64,000 bases of DNA from Epiperipatus broadwayi (lineage: Eukaryota; Onychophora; Udeonychophora; Euonychophora; Peripatidae), in the NCBI GenBank assembly GCA_028023455.1, contig JAQFVV010012441.1, positions 7,884,625 to 7,948,624 on the forward strand, read 5' to 3'. Shown piece by piece: positions 23,976 to 37,399 of the stretch; positions within the stretch are counted from its first letter, which is position 1, and each line of letters starts with the position of its first letter. Below the pieces are notes generated by a model. It ran no database searches and was not told where the DNA came from. It saw only the letters and a program-made list of their open reading frames with translations. The position numbers and the translations under genes were made by a program.

Positions 23976-25329
23976 ATTACATTGTTTAATATAGACAATA
24001 TATTTATATTTGAATATTATGTTTAGTATTGAAAGACGGTCAAGGTATTAAACGTTCATAATGATTTCCCCTAATATTAAGTAACTGACTACTATAAATT
24101 AAAAAGAAGTAAATAAAATGAAGAGAAATGTACGGAACAATAATACCTAGATTTTAATGATCCACTAATGTATTATCTTAAGAGACGGTTTTTTGTTATT
24201 CGCAGTTAATCTTTTATTTCCCTTTTCACCATCTATGAAATCTATATGTGCAACCTGAATTTAGCATTTCACGTTTATGTCTGTTTGGAAGTGGTATTAG
24301 GAAAAACAGAATGCTTTTTATTCTTATCACTGATTAAAGTTTGTGAATAAAGTTTTGTCTTTGAGAAGAAAAGAGTAGTCATAACTGTATAGATAAGAAT
24401 TTTTTCTACTAATCTAACTGCTGAAGGCGAATACGTTACATTTTGATAGGTTTGTAGAAAGTAATTAAATAAAATTAATTTAAAGTATGTACTTGTTATA
24501 TAGAGCAAACGCTGTTTAATATATGTTAATTGTATTCTTAAGTGCTTCGGTTACTTTAATTTTTTTTTTTTTTTGAGTAAATCGATTCAGTTGCTTTCTT
24601 GTGAATTTTTTAATTTCATTAACACATTTTACAATTACTTATATAATATAATTATAACATAAACATTAAAACAAAATACTGTATATTGCTGTCTTTGAAC
24701 TTTTTTTTTTAACAAAACAAAAAAGTTAAATTTAAATGTGAAAAGTACTACTTTCTTTTAATTATATTTCTTCACAATAATTTGAATAATACAAGACTTG
24801 CAATTTTAACCAGCAGTAAGAAGCTTTTATTCTGTTAATTTATTCAGTATTTTAAACATCAGAAATACATTATTTACTAATATTTATTATGTTACAAATT
24901 AGCGGTACGCTCACAAAATTATAAACAATAGAAGTAAAGCTATAAGGGGAGAGGGAGTTGTTAGCCATAATGAAAATTTGAATGTATTGTTCCTATGTGA
25001 TTATTTATCTTTCAATCCAAAGAAGTCTAGGAGTATTTTGGTCAAACTATATTACTTAATCATCGTCTGTGATAATTTGCTATTGCTTATTGCATCGGTC
25101 CTGTCATGAAACTTTAAAAAATGCATAAAAATGTAAATATTTTCTAATTCTAAGAGTTAATATACGCATAGCAATCCACTACCACATTCGATCCTTAATC
25201 TTTTTATGAATTGCCAATCAATAATCTATTTGCTTATTTTTATCATTTTCTATTTCGTTGAGATGCTGTTTTTACGTTAATCAACATCATTTTCAACTGT
25301 TACTGATTCAGTATATGATTAAAGTCTTT
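23976..25329. other. AT-rich DNA without recognisable features
   Basis: No recognisable coding or repeat signal. Confidence 0.4.
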
Positions 25330-27520
25330 CCAAGTTTGATCCAATAGCTCTGATCCCTATTCTCTCTTCTCCACAACACTATAAATTTTACTTTCTTCAT
25401 CCACCCATCTCACATGTGGTCTCTTTCTAGATCTTTTTCAATCGAGATCCCGTTTAAAACCTTATCTATTATCATCTCTTTAGCAATATTTTTAGCCTAG
25501 CTCCACTTCAGTCTCTTAATTCTTTCAATGGTGGCAGTGATACTTGTTTATTTTGTTCTTCCATCCTTGTATTTTGATTTTGATCTCTTTTTACTTCTAA
25601 CATACATATCTCCATAACTTTTTGATTGGTCTGAAGTCTGTCTCTTCTGTTAAGTTTCCAAATTTCAGATCCATAAGTAAGAACTTGTAGAATATATCTA
25701 TTCCAAATCATACATTTCAAACACTCAGGCATATTTTGTTTTAATATTAACTTATTTTTACTAAAAATACTTCTTTCAAATTCAATTCTATGATTAATTT
25801 TATTCATTATATTTCTGTCTGTGTTAATAATCTAACAAAGCTATTTGTAGTTGTTAATTTCTTTTAATTGTGACTATCAACCTTTATTTTCTATGAAAAT
25901 CCATTGAACGTTAAGTCTTTTTAGCATTTATCTTTAGTCTTACTTTTTTACTTTCATCTGATAACTTCTGCAACATTTTCTAAAACTATAAAACTTTTTT
26001 TTTTTTTTGCAAAAGCAACCACATCATCTTCAAACTCGACACGACTTAAATAATTTACTTTTATCTTTCCATTTTATTCCACAAATTATTTTTTGGATAT
26101 TATTATAAAAAGTTTTGAAGATATAGACTTTTCCTGTCCCTAGTCAGTGTTCATCTTCTTAATCTCAGTATATAATCTAATCACTGATTTGTATTTTGAT
26201 AAAGATTCTTTATAATAATATCATGGATCTAGATCTTGATAATCCAATGCTTTAATAATCATAGAAATACTTATAGAATCAAAAGTCTTTTCGTAATACA
26301 CAAATCCAAAACTTAATGCAACTCATATTGATTATGATAAAATTACTTTTAAATACATCTTGTTCTTGTGGTTGGTTAGAATCCAATGTCTTGCTATAAA
26401 TATGTGTACCATCATGATTTAATTAAATTAACTTGCCAACAATTTTTCTATTTCTTCACCTGCTTCTTCTAACTTGAGCTTTTCTCTTCTTTATAGATTA
26501 CATTTCACCTATCATTTCTTCATTTAAAATGATGGATAATTTAGAAGATATAATAACTATAGACAATACTTTGTTTGTTTGTTTTTTTTTGTTCTTTATT
26601 ACTATATAATTCTTTTACGTAATAGTCTCATTTTTTCTTCTTATTGAAAAAATAACTTTTCTTCTATAGGTTTCCTTGCCAATTCACATTTATATTTTTC
26701 TTTATAGCATTTTTAATTCTTTTTCATGCCATTTTATAAAACTCTAGATAATCAATTCTTCTTAATAAATTCAAATTTTTATATTCTTTCTTTTCTTGGT
26801 ATATTTTCTTGTCTTAGAAAATTTACTGGTAAATTATCTTTTGTTTTTATTCCATCTATTCTTTTTTTTTTTGCAGTTTCTAATAGAATACCAATTATCG
26901 TTTTATTGATTTCAGTCAAATTAGAACCATATTTAAAGTTTAATAACATTTTAAAATGATTTGCAAATCCTAATTTAAATTTATTGAAGTGTTTTTTATG
27001 ATTAGGAATATTATAATAATTTTCATCTCTCCAGTTTTACATTAACATATACCTTATGTCTCACTAATTGATTGTATTGAATCTATTAGGAAAATTACAG
27101 TCTTGAAACAAATATTTTCCATTTGTCAAAGCCTTTCTTTTAAAAAGGTATTCATGATATATACTTTTTGGGATTTTTTTGCAAATTTAACAAGTCTATG
27201 ATCTTTCTCATTTCTACCATGATAAACAAATTTATACTCCGCACCTTCTTTTAATTGTTTACCAATTCCACATTTAATGCTTTTCATGACAATTTACAAA
27301 CATTTGACCCAATCAAAAGCATTTTATACATTCATATAAAAATCCAATATGTCTTCATCATAATGAGGAATTGATGGGGCCAGAATTATCTGCATTTGGT
27401 GTCTTTCATCAAATTGAATAACAAATCATCTATCTGATATTCTATCAATCTCAATGAATGTTATTCTTCCAGTTTTTATTTATAATGGATCTCCATCAAC
27501 TTATCTATTGATAGAATTAT
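25330..27520 (-). pseudogene. RTE-like LINE, decayed copy with endonuclease, reverse transcriptase and C-terminus
   Basis: Read on the minus strand. An AP-endonuclease-like part at about 27,150-27,500 keeps GRITFIEIDR, GIGKQLKEGAEYKFVYHGRN, HRLVKFAKK and IMNTF, matching the 'vGk~n~~G~~GLG~rNerG~rLi~Fa' block. The RT motif A region near 26,280 reads YYEKTFDSISISMIIKALDY. The C-terminal part at 25,508-25,807 reads MIWNRYILQVLTYGSEIWKL and EICMLEVKRDQNQNTRMEEQ, then DGWMKKVKF...LWRREN near 25,340-25,440. These are diagnostic of RTE/craniofacial-development-protein-2-like LINEs. Many stops and frameshifts; motif B and the YADD box are not readable. Not functional. Confidence 0.8.
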
Positions 27521-27595
27521 AAAAAAAATAAACAAATCCACTTTTCTTCTTATTGTTGTAATGCTTACTTATTAAAATGAATCAAACTTATAGTA
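27515..27595. repeat. Dispersed repeat shared with 2,240-2,325
   Basis: Partner of the 2.2-kb repeat. Its position at the 5' side of the RTE-like endonuclease suggests LINE 5' sequence. Confidence 0.5.
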
Positions 27596-29044
27596 TAAAT
27601 AATGAAATTATTTATCTCAAATCCATTAAAAAAATTTAGTAGGAATTGTTAAGTGGTTCCCCGGGTGACCATAAAATCCCTATTCCACTCATTATATCTT
27701 AATGCAGTCATGGTATATTTTTATTCCAAATCATGTATTTCTTTTAAGCAAAATATTTTCTTTAAAGTTTTTTATTACAATTATTGTAATTTAGGTAGAC
27801 ATTATCTTATGAGTAAGAGTGGGTCTTGCCATATTATTACTAGGATTCCATTCATTGCCTAATAGTCCTTAAATGAAAAGTGTAAATTTTTAGTATTATA
27901 AAATTTCGATTATACCTGAGAATTTATTATCACATAAATGAATATGAAAGAAATGGTTATGCAAAAAAAATTTACTTTGAGAAGTAATGTGGCCCAAATA
28001 TTAGAAAACAAATTTTATTATTCGTTCAAAAAATAAATGTGAATCTGATCATGGCAATGAGATGCTGATAATTGTTAGATATGTTGGAATAGGAAGAGCT
28101 GTTGTAAAAGAGGACTTAATATAATCTAACCATTCTATATGTGCTTTCAATATTAAGAATCTCCCTGTAATGGGTGGGAGTCGAGTTCTCTTAAATTTAG
28201 CTAAATGTTACATATTATATTTATAATGTTTATTAATTGCTATTATTACCCTTGTGGCTTCTTTTTATTGTAGCATATAACATTTGATAGCCCATAGTTT
28301 ATTATTGTAATTATTTCAGACATTATATTTTGATGACTTGGCTATAATTTTATATAGAGTAAGAGTTGTGATATATTATAATTGTCTTTCATTCTACCTT
28401 TTCATAGGTTATAATACATATAATAACCATAACTTATGTCCTTATTATGAATATAAAAATACTGCATCAGAAACTAGAAAATAAAATTAACTCAAGTAAA
28501 TCATCTTATTTCCTTTTCATGACTATAAAATACAGAAACATTTAGGATATAAGTGATGGGGTGCAATCAACTGGATTACCCATACATATACTACAGTAAA
28601 ATAAAAGTGAATTTGAGGACAAAAAGGTCACAGTAATCACTTATGTACAAAAAAGCTAAAATTGATTTAATAAATGTGTTAATATTTTATAATCATCAAA
28701 ACAAAAATGGACATGGTTTTGATCCTGATATTGCTGAGATGATTTGTAAAGAAAGAAATGATAGAAAGCAAAAGATTAAAAAGGCTTGAATTATAACACA
28801 AAATGAAATCACAAATGTTTTTTTCTTCTTAATTTTTAATGAAAAAATACTGCAAGTTTTTTTGTTTGATAATATGATTATGATGTTAGTAAGTTGAAAG
28901 TATACTTAATTTATTTAAGTTAATTTTCTTTTTTAGTCTTTGTTGAATGTTTTTATATTATATATAGATTACTAATTGGGGTGTAATTGGGTATTTAAAG
29001 GAATATGCATAAAATGTCAATTTCAGTACTACATATATATATAT
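27596..29044. other. AT-rich DNA without recognisable features
   Basis: No motif or repeat arms seen. Confidence 0.4.
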
Positions 29045-29400
29045 TAAAAGGAACTGGAACTCAGATTATCAAGCTCTCAACAGTCATCCACTCCATGACC
29101 ACATGCATGTGAAAAAGATAAATGATCTCCAATTATATATATATATATTTTATGCTAAACCAGCACTCATCAATTGGTCCAGATCACCATCTCCCACACA
29201 TATATACAATTGGTGCTCAGTGTATATACATGTAGATGGTGATCTGTACTAATTGATGAGTGCTGGTTTAGCATGAAATATGTTTTACATCATTTCTATT
29301 TTTAACATTATGTGGTCATGTATACCAGTTGTATAAGATGGGGGTGGATGGCTATGGAAAGCTTGAATGTCTGATTTGAAGTTCCTTCTAATTACAATGA
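29045..29400. mobile_element. Palindromic family 2, near-complete copy
   Basis: Left arm: TCAAGCTCTCAACAGTCATC, GACCACATGCATGTGAAAAA, GATCTCCAAT, CCAGCACTCATCAATTGGTC. Right arm: GATGAGTGCTGG, TTATGTGGTCATGTATACCA, GTTGTATAAGATGG. The arms are imperfect complements meeting near ACACATATATACAATTGG at 29,200. Other copies or halves lie at 22.9-24.0, 49.3, 56.9, 59.8 and 62.9 kb. No coding capacity. Confidence 0.75.
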
Positions 29401-31643
29401 ATTAGTGTAGTTGTTTTTATTTTTCCCAGGAAACAAGAAACAAAAAAAACAAAACAATTTTTTTCTTTGAGACTTCTTACCCAGGAGTAACCCATTACAT
29501 AAAAGTATATTTTCTCCTAAGGAAAGATTGAAATCACCTACTTAATACACTGCTTGCTGCTGACATTTAGGCTCAATAGTTAAAACTAAAATGTTAATTG
29601 GTCGAATGGGATTCAATGATAGTTAATGACATAAATGGATTCTAGTTTTAGAAACCTTGCATTGCAAATTGTAGCACTAGCAATAAATTTTCTAAAATAG
29701 TTTAAGGTTAATAAAAACACAGACAAATATAGTGTTATATCAATTATACTAAGATCCTTCATGGTGAAATTTTTGGAAGGAAATTCAATACACATATCTC
29801 ATATTTTAAAATTGTAATAAAAATGTTAAAGAAACATTTAAAATTTAAAAATAAAGCTTTAAATACTTAATAATATTATTCTATGTGGGTAGAAAATAAT
29901 GGCAAATAGCCAACAACACTAATCAAATGTTATTTGAACAGTCCTCTATTACCTAACTATTTTACCTTCATCTGTTGCATATAAAGTTCATTCTCAGTTA
30001 TTTTTACTTATAATTATATATAAATGTATTACATTAGCACACACAGAAATATTTGTTTATGTGTTTACATTTTAAGAACAAAACAATATAATTATTGAAA
30101 TAAAAAAACATAGAACTGAGAAAGTGTAAAAAGAAGGAAGAGGGAAAGAGAAAAATTAGAAGAAAGAATTCATTAATGGCAATAAACATGATTTCAGTAG
30201 GTGCTAATTACTTTATTATAATTAAATTATTTAAAACTTCAACATAAAAAAATACTACAACAAATAAAATATATAGTAATTATTAAAAAACGTAAAAGAC
30301 ATTTATTTTACAGTAATTTAAAGATAAAAAATATCAAAAAGATTAGTTATTTTAAATAAATATAATACACAAGCGTCTACATATATGAACAATACCATTA
30401 ATCTAACTTGTATGAATTTTAACCCTTCATTTTTTCTAATATTTTAAATCAGTCAACTAGTATTACAAAAATATATACAGGCTACAAATACTATGGACAT
30501 ACATTAATAAAAAGGTTAAATTGTTAAAAAATCAGACTAAAATTATTGTGCTGCATGAATACGTGTAATAAAAGAAATATTCTCAACAGACAATATATAT
30601 ATATAAATTCTTATTAAAAATGAAACAAATTTTTTTAATAAATAGCAGTTTTTAATGTCAGATAACTATTTCTTAAATAGACAAAGAAAAAAAAGTAAAA
30701 TCGTGTGATTAGTTTTCTATTCATAATACATTTTTAGTTAAATATACAAATTCTTAAATTAAAAAAAAAAATTCCACCAGTCTTATATTTCAGAAATAAT
30801 GAAATTATAACTCTGTGCTAAAAGTTTATTTTCAATAACAAAAGAAAAATAAAACGCAATGGAAACTTCCAATGTCAAATAAATTATTCCTTTACCTGAC
30901 ACCAAATAAGGTAAGTTATCTGCACAATTACTTTTAAATCTGTAATATATTTTTATAAAGAAATTAAACTAATTATTAAGCCCTACAAATTAATCCCGAT
31001 TCAAACAAATCAATTAAAATTTACTTCCAATAAAAAATCAAAAGCTGTTAAATTTTATAAGATAGGATGGCTTTCAATGTTAGATAGTTAAAAGAAATTA
31101 AATTTACCCTTAAACTGTGCAAAAATCAGCTTTCTCTACCATATGATTCTACACTAAAACTTTATTTTCAACAACAAATAAAATAAATACATTTTGTATT
31201 AAAGTATACTTATTTACGTCAGACTGCTAAATTATTCATTAATACCCATAAAACGTTTTTATAAAAAATCGAAGTTATCTATAAGCTTATGAAAATATCA
31301 ATTATCAATTTTCTATGTAGTAGTTTTTAAAAGCAATATATATATATATATGTTATTTTCTATATTAAAAATTAATTTTTAAAAAATAAAATGTCTATAT
31401 AGTTTTAATATGTCTGCAATATAATATCAGTGTCATTTGATGTAATCAAAATCTCACACATTTTTAATGATAAATTTTTATTTGTTTGTAAATGTCTTAA
31501 TATGTATTATTTGCAATTGCACATCTAAGCCCAATATTACATAACAGTAATTCAATGTAAAAATATGTTCTCAGAGTGCATTTCCTCTTTATAAAAAGAT
31601 GAATTGTTGAAAAATCAAATTATTTGAAGTTCTGGTGCTAGTA
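29401..31643. other. Very AT-rich DNA, possible diverged internal repeats
   Basis: Around 30,815 and 31,150 there are loosely similar segments (GCTAAAAGTTTATTTTCAA versus ACTAAAACTTTATTTTCAA, each followed by an A-rich stretch), spaced about 335 bases apart. This may be an old tandem duplication. Nothing else recognisable. Confidence 0.3.
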
Positions 31644-31740
31644 TTATGGATAAAGACGCCGCTCGATGGTGCCATTATCATGCTAAAACTATAAAATATG
31701 AACATTCCCAGGCTGTTAATTTTTATCATTTTGATGTGTT

Positions 31741-32570
31741 TTTTGTAATGAGAAAAAAAAAATCGCGTTTTTTAAATATTTTTTTTTATTAACATATACA
31801 AATTAAATGATAACAATAAATGTAAAATAAAATCAACAAATTACAATTTAATTTGTGTTTTTTATTTTGCTTTATTAGAAAAAACAATTTTCTATCAGAT
31901 ATTTTTTTAGTGGGGTTATGCCTTTTTTTTGTTGTTGTTGTTTAAAAACTCATAATCGGAATAAAAAGTAAAATTTCTTAGTCATCCTTTTAAATTTTAA
32001 TTTTTACAGAGAAACAGATATTATTGGGTTACCGCTATTTTTTACTTTTTTAGTCATTTTACATAGAAACAGATATTACCGCTATTTTTTACTTCAAATA
32101 GAATGACAATAAAAAGTAAAAGTTGTTAGGGTTAGTTTTAGGGTTAGGTTTAGGGTTAGTTTTAGGATTAGGTTTAGGATTAGTTTTAGGGTTAGTTTTA
32201 GGGTTAGGGTTCTGTTGTTTGTAATGCTAAAATAAAAAATATCAAAATCGTATTTTTGTAAATATTTTTTTTTATTAACATATATAAAATAAATGATAAC
32301 AATAAACATAAAATATATTCAACAAAGTATAATTTCATTCGTGTTTTTTTTTTAAAAAAAAAATTATTTGGTTTAAAAATCAGTAGTCGGAGAAAAGAAA
32401 GTAAAAGTTTTTTAAACAACAACAAATATATATATATATAATGTCTTCTTTACTTATTAACCATATTTATAATATATGCTTTTTATGAAATTTAAAAAAA
32501 GAGGGTAGAATTGTACTTTTCTTACTGAATATTTTTGTGTTACCACTATTTTTTACTTCAAAAATAAACA
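31741..32570. repeat. Diverged tandem duplication, period about 478 bp
   Basis: The segment from 31,741 (TTGTAATG, AATATTTTTTTTTATTAACA, AATGATAACAATAAA) recurs from 32,219 with the same order of blocks. The later parts match as well (ACTCATAATCGGA.AAAAAGT versus CAGTAGTCGGAGAAAAGAAAG). Smaller internal repeats contain AGAAACAGATATTA and ACCGCTATTTTTTACTT. Confidence 0.65.
32125..32211 (+). repeat. Telomere-like hexamer array (NTTAGN, 14 units)
   Basis: Fourteen consecutive hexamers keep exact register: GTTAGG, GTTAGT, TTTAGG, GTTAGG, TTTAGG, GTTAGT, TTTAGG, ATTAGG and so on. Only the first and last positions of the unit vary. The pattern is close to the TTAGGG animal telomere repeat, but most units are variants. 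It may be an interstitial telomere-like patch or an unrelated microsatellite. Confidence 0.8.
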
Positions 32571-33035
32571 GATGGTAGAATATTGTTTGTATCGTGGAAT
32601 GTTATGAACAGTACGTTACTTGACGCGTTACCTAATTCCAACTCTCTTTACACATATATCTTGTCAACATTTTGCCACTTAAAACTTCAATACAGTATGT
32701 TGTAAAGAGTCAAGAATTATTACTTAAGAAAATCTGAACATTTCAATACTTTAAAAAAAAATATTCAATCAAAACCACATTTCCATCCAATTCAAATACA
32801 CACACCCTCTCACCAACCCATAGCAATTGTATAAACTGTGTGAATTCGCCAAATTTATTTGCTGCGATGCGACATACATGCTGTACTGCGACGCAACATA
32901 GCAGCCTGCAATCTGTAGCACAACAAAAAAGTTGTACTATAGAAAATGCGGGTTTAAACATGTTGGCCGCAGAAACAGTATTTTTATGTGTTTTAGCACG
33001 TAAACAGCGCCATCAAGCGGCATCTTTGTCCATAA

Positions 33036-34241
33036 GACTACAACCGAAGTTTTATACTAAATGTCTATCTTCAAAATGCACACACACAAAATGATATTTA
33101 TGAAAGTATGATGCACCAAATTTTAAAAAAAAGTGTACAAAGAAGTTTAAATTTTTGTTATAAATTTTTATTAGATAATAATATAATATTTCAAGTAAAT
33201 GTAATTAATAGATTTAAATGTATTTTTTATATAAAATATAAATACTTAATAGTATATGTAAATTAACTTTTAAAACATTTCTCTTTTCAGCATTATTTTA
33301 TGATTTATATAAATAGTGCCTACAGACTAATATTTAAATTACATTTGGCAAAGCAAAATTTATTTTTATCAAGTAAATATAAATATATTTAATTACTTAT
33401 TTTATTTTATTACATTATTCTTTAAGGAATACTTGCTAACACATTGCATTTTAGTTATGCTAAGACATTATAATTCATTCCAAAATCTTTCTAAATTTGA
33501 ACTCAGGCTTGTATATTGTTAGTTTATATTAGTCAATTATAAAGTGCATAGAAATTACTTTTCTCGTAAATGGTCCACGTAACATCTGCACATAAGTTTG
33601 CATAAAATTTGCATAGTTTTACAGTTATTAACAGAATAACTCGCCATGAATATGGGACTGTAGACTGTCCCGAAAGCGCTTGGCGGTAAAATTTTGACAA
33701 TTTATTAATAGCTTCATTACCTGTGCGCAGAGCACACACACACACATATATATATTAATTTAAAGAGTTTATATAAATATTAAATTGAAAATTAAAAGAA
33801 AAAATACATAAATAGTATAAACAAAATTAACATAAAAGAAGAATAAAAATAATAGAGAATAAAAAAAAAATAATAATTATCATTATAAACCAAGGACATC
33901 TGGCATAACTTTTATTATCCTAATAAAAATGATTAGCATTGCAAAAATCAAGTGAGAAAATTTAAGAATTTTAATATATAAAAAAAGAGCGGACATCATA
34001 GATTTAACTTTACACAATTGAATGAAATATTTATTACCAAATTTGAGCAAATTAATCTGTTAGCTAGGACGTTTTTTTTTTTCTATTTCAGTAAGTTCTT
34101 TATTCATTCAGATTAATTAAGAAAGAAAATATAAGCAGGCAGTTCATTGCAATTAGGCATTAATTTTATATTTAAATATCTACAGAACTATGTTTATACT
34201 CAAGATTTACCTAGCAACAGTTTAGCTATCTACCACAAAAC
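33036..34241. other. AT-rich DNA without recognisable features
   Basis: Nothing recognisable. Confidence 0.4.
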
Positions 34242-34552
34242 TTTCAAAGTGTTAATGTGTCTGGATCATGAACTACAACACCAAAGGTAATACTATGCTT
34301 TGTACCTTTGTAATTCATCTTCAGTGGTCTTTTTGTCCTCACAAAATCTTGCAAATCACTTGAAAACATTCTAGTGACTCATAGCTTTGCTGCCATACCC
34401 AGTTTGAACCATTTCAAACATTTCAGAAGCAGTTTTGCTCAATTAAAAATATAAGTTAATGTTAACACACTAATCTATCATGGGTAAAGGTACAAAACAC
34501 TGCCATACTGTTCATGTGTAACTTGTGGTCCAGATATACTAATGCCTTTAAA
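34242..34552. repeat. Weak imperfect inverted repeat (possible old MITE)
   Basis: 34,242-34,308 and the reverse complement of 34,486-34,552 share TTT, TCTGGA, TAC and TTTGTACCTT at matching distances. Overall identity is modest, and mismatches are mainly transitions. A decayed palindromic element is likely but not certain. Confidence 0.4.
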
Positions 34553-36405
34553 TTTTGGTCATCAATATCTTAGACTATGTTGCTCCATAATATATGAGTT
34601 GATTAAGAAATGGCATTGTAAGCAAAAAAATCCAATCATCTTTTCACTGGGTATATATACATATTTGCATATCCATATCAGATATATACCTGAATACATA
34701 TGATTTGCTACCACCTATAAATTTCATTACCCATACCACGGCTTGAAACCAAATGTTGAGGATGTGGTGGAACTACTTCTGTGTATCTTTTCTTGTATAA
34801 CATTGTTAAATCTTAACCTCAACAATCAATTAGTAATGATACTTTTGGGTATGAAGATACATATAAATAACTGCAACAGCAGCCTCGTGTTCAAAAACAT
34901 GGTTCTGGAACCACATGTAACATTTTAGCAAAGAATACCTGAAATGAAATAATTCCATATGACATATCCTTTGGCTTCTGAATGTCAAATAATAGACCAT
35001 CATACAGATGCATAAATGTGAGTAGTCACACAAAAATATTACATTGAGTAATAAAGTATAATCTCTTCTAAAACTTTTACTTTTGGCATTCTAAACTCAA
35101 AGAAAGCAAAAGTATTGCTTCAAAAATAAAAATCACTAAAACTTTAATTTAAAATTTTATTTCAATCATAAAATAATTTCCAACTAGTTAGTTGAGTTGA
35201 ATTATATTTTGTTCCTTTTGTAATTAACCCAACAATATTAATATGATAGTATATAGTAAACATAAAAGTTAAATCATGGGAACAGCAAATACTCTTTTCC
35301 ATAAATAATGGTAGGCTCGTAATGCAAATTATATATTTTTTGTTTTTTACAGTCAATGCATTGACATTCCTATAACCAATCTCAAGTAAATGTTACCTTT
35401 TAGATAATACCCATTTATAAATCAGTAAAGGATGGCTATCTGGATTGGATATGGTCCAAATACCTTGGTTCAAACCAAATCCATGCGCAAGGCTAATGAA
35501 TTATCTCAGCACTGTATTATGAGATGCTTATATCACAGATTGGTCTTAAAACAACTAGATATCTATTTACATCCAGCATTGAATAGCTATCTACAGATAA
35601 TGGACCATTTATTTTTAAAAAAATCTATTTGATAAAATTTTAGCTACCTAATCAATAAAACTTTTCAGTTCAACTTAATATTTGAATCCCAAGTTATAAG
35701 CACGGTAGGCCTAAGTACTACATTAAAAGGACCTTGTTATATATGTTTATGCCTAAATTTACAATGCCCTGTTTTAGAATAGCAGTAGGATGACTGACTT
35801 AACAGCTAATGATTCCTGAATGGGATGTTCAGTTGAGTGAAATAATAGAAAAAAAGTCTTAGTTTAAATATCAATTAAATAAAAATGTGGTGCTTGAACA
35901 TCACACTGAATGCCACAAACAATTAACCATATGATTACAATTATTATTTCAATGAACCGTATTATTTTAGGCCTCAGCGTTTAATAAGAATGTAACTCCC
36001 CAATATTTCTACAAGTTGCTTCGAATATGGGTCAGAGAAAGATTTTTTTTTTAGGATTTCAATCAGATAAGACGCTGCTTTTAGATACCTGTTCCACAAT
36101 CAACACAATATTAATTAGTAAATGAATCCTTATCTATTCTTAATTAAAATAATAATAATAATGGAAAACTGCAAATCTTCAGCAATGAAACACCAGCTAA
36201 AAACTGCCTCTTTCTTCGCTGAATCTTTGACCGTGCAGTGGACTAATTAAGGGTCGTTTATATATTACTCCTTAAATTTAATCCACAACTCTGATCGCTA
36301 AATTAAAAAAAAACAAAAACAAAATATTTATTTAAAAAAAAAGATAAAAAAAAAAAAAATGTTGGCAGCATTTTGCAATCATACTGAAATATATTTCTTT
36401 GCAAG
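34553..36405. other. AT-rich DNA without recognisable features
   Basis: No assignable coding signal or repeats seen. Confidence 0.35.
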
Positions 36406-36585
36406 TTGACTTGGTTTGGGCAAATAAATTAGTCAAGATTGACTCAAACTGTCAAAACGTTGGCAATTATCTAGGTAATTTTGTAAGATGGAATTATAAG
36501 ACTGCAGCAGAGGAAGAAAAAGACAAACCGATAAAAAAAAAATCCCTCCGTGGGCTACTTTCTCCTCCAAGCAGATCAATTCTAA
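36406..36585 (+). CDS. Candidate internal exon of an unrecognised host gene
   Basis: An open stretch of 59 complete codons sits between a plausible acceptor (pyrimidine-rich TTTCTTTGCAAG, ending 36,405) and donor (CTAA|GTAAGG at 36,586). There is no ATG at its start, as expected for an internal exon. Unlike chance frames here (rich in F, I, N, Y), the peptide has D, E, G, P, R and W: it begins DLVWANKLVKID, continues NYLGNFVRWNYK, then the acidic-basic AAEEEKDKPIKKK and the Ser/Pro-rich SLRGLLSPPSRS. I do not recognise the family. A short frame like this can arise by chance, so this is a hypothesis. Confidence 0.3.
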
Positions 36586-37399
36586 GTAAGGAAAACTAAC
36601 TTTTTTTTTTTAAACGGAGAAAAAGTATTTATTATAAATGAGATGTGATCATTTTCCAAAGAAGTTGGTGGTCCTCTGAACAAATCAAATATCGTGCTGA
36701 TTCATTCAAAATTCTATCAGTACATCAAAAATAATTACATGAGTGGTTCAAAGTTTAAAATTAATTTACAGAGATCAGTTTAAAAACTCTGAACATATAA
36801 CCCTTTGAGGAAGTAAACTAAAAAAAAAGTCAAAATGTTTTCTACAAATCTGCTAAAATACGTGTATTTACAAAGTATTTATATGCAGGGACACGTATAA
36901 AGATGCGCATCGAGATTATAACTATCCGAGCTACAATCGTTCATGGTCATACCCAAAGTCGCACAAAGATTTCACAAACTTTGTCACAAATGAGCAATGA
37001 TGGCCGCAGTTATATCTGCCCAATATTGCAAAACATATTTATTTAATAGTCCAGGATATGTAGTTATTATAAACAAATATATTACAAATTGTAAATTAAG
37101 TCAATTATAGAATGCACAGTATATATTGTCTTTAAAAACATAAAATAATAGAAGCAAAATAGGAAAAAAAGTAAGTAAAAAGCTTTGTCAAATAGGATTA
37201 AAGATATTTTTTTTATAATAACCCTAGTGAATTTTTTTAAGATAGCTCTAGTGAATTGGTTGAAATCTATATCAAAAATGTCTTTATTTGCTAAGACTTT
37301 ATTATAAGCTCTGGGGAAATATAATAAAAGAGAGACTTTTAATATTAGATCTACACATTTTAAGCTGAAAAATATTATGAATATGTTTGTCATAATGCT
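36586..37399. other. AT-rich DNA without recognisable features
   Basis: Nothing recognisable. No second exon-like frame with splice signals seen nearby. Confidence 0.35.

Larger units (their letters stand above)
31644..33035. mobile_element. Candidate 1.4-kb terminal-inverted-repeat element
   Basis: The left end TTATGGATAAAGACGCCGCT (31,644 on) matches the reverse complement of the right end, TTATGGACAAAGATGCCGCT (ending 33,035). Similarity continues inward as CGATGGTGCC/TGATGGCGCT and GCTAAAAC...ATAAAA, about 80 bases in all. It contains a duplicated block of about 480 bases and a telomere-like hexamer array. No transposase or clear target duplication is visible, so it would be non-autonomous. 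Confidence 0.5.

Noticed and set aside
32094-32425. Minus-strand frames with repeated Leu-Thr/Leu-Lys
   Set aside because: They are a translation of the telomere-like hexamer array.
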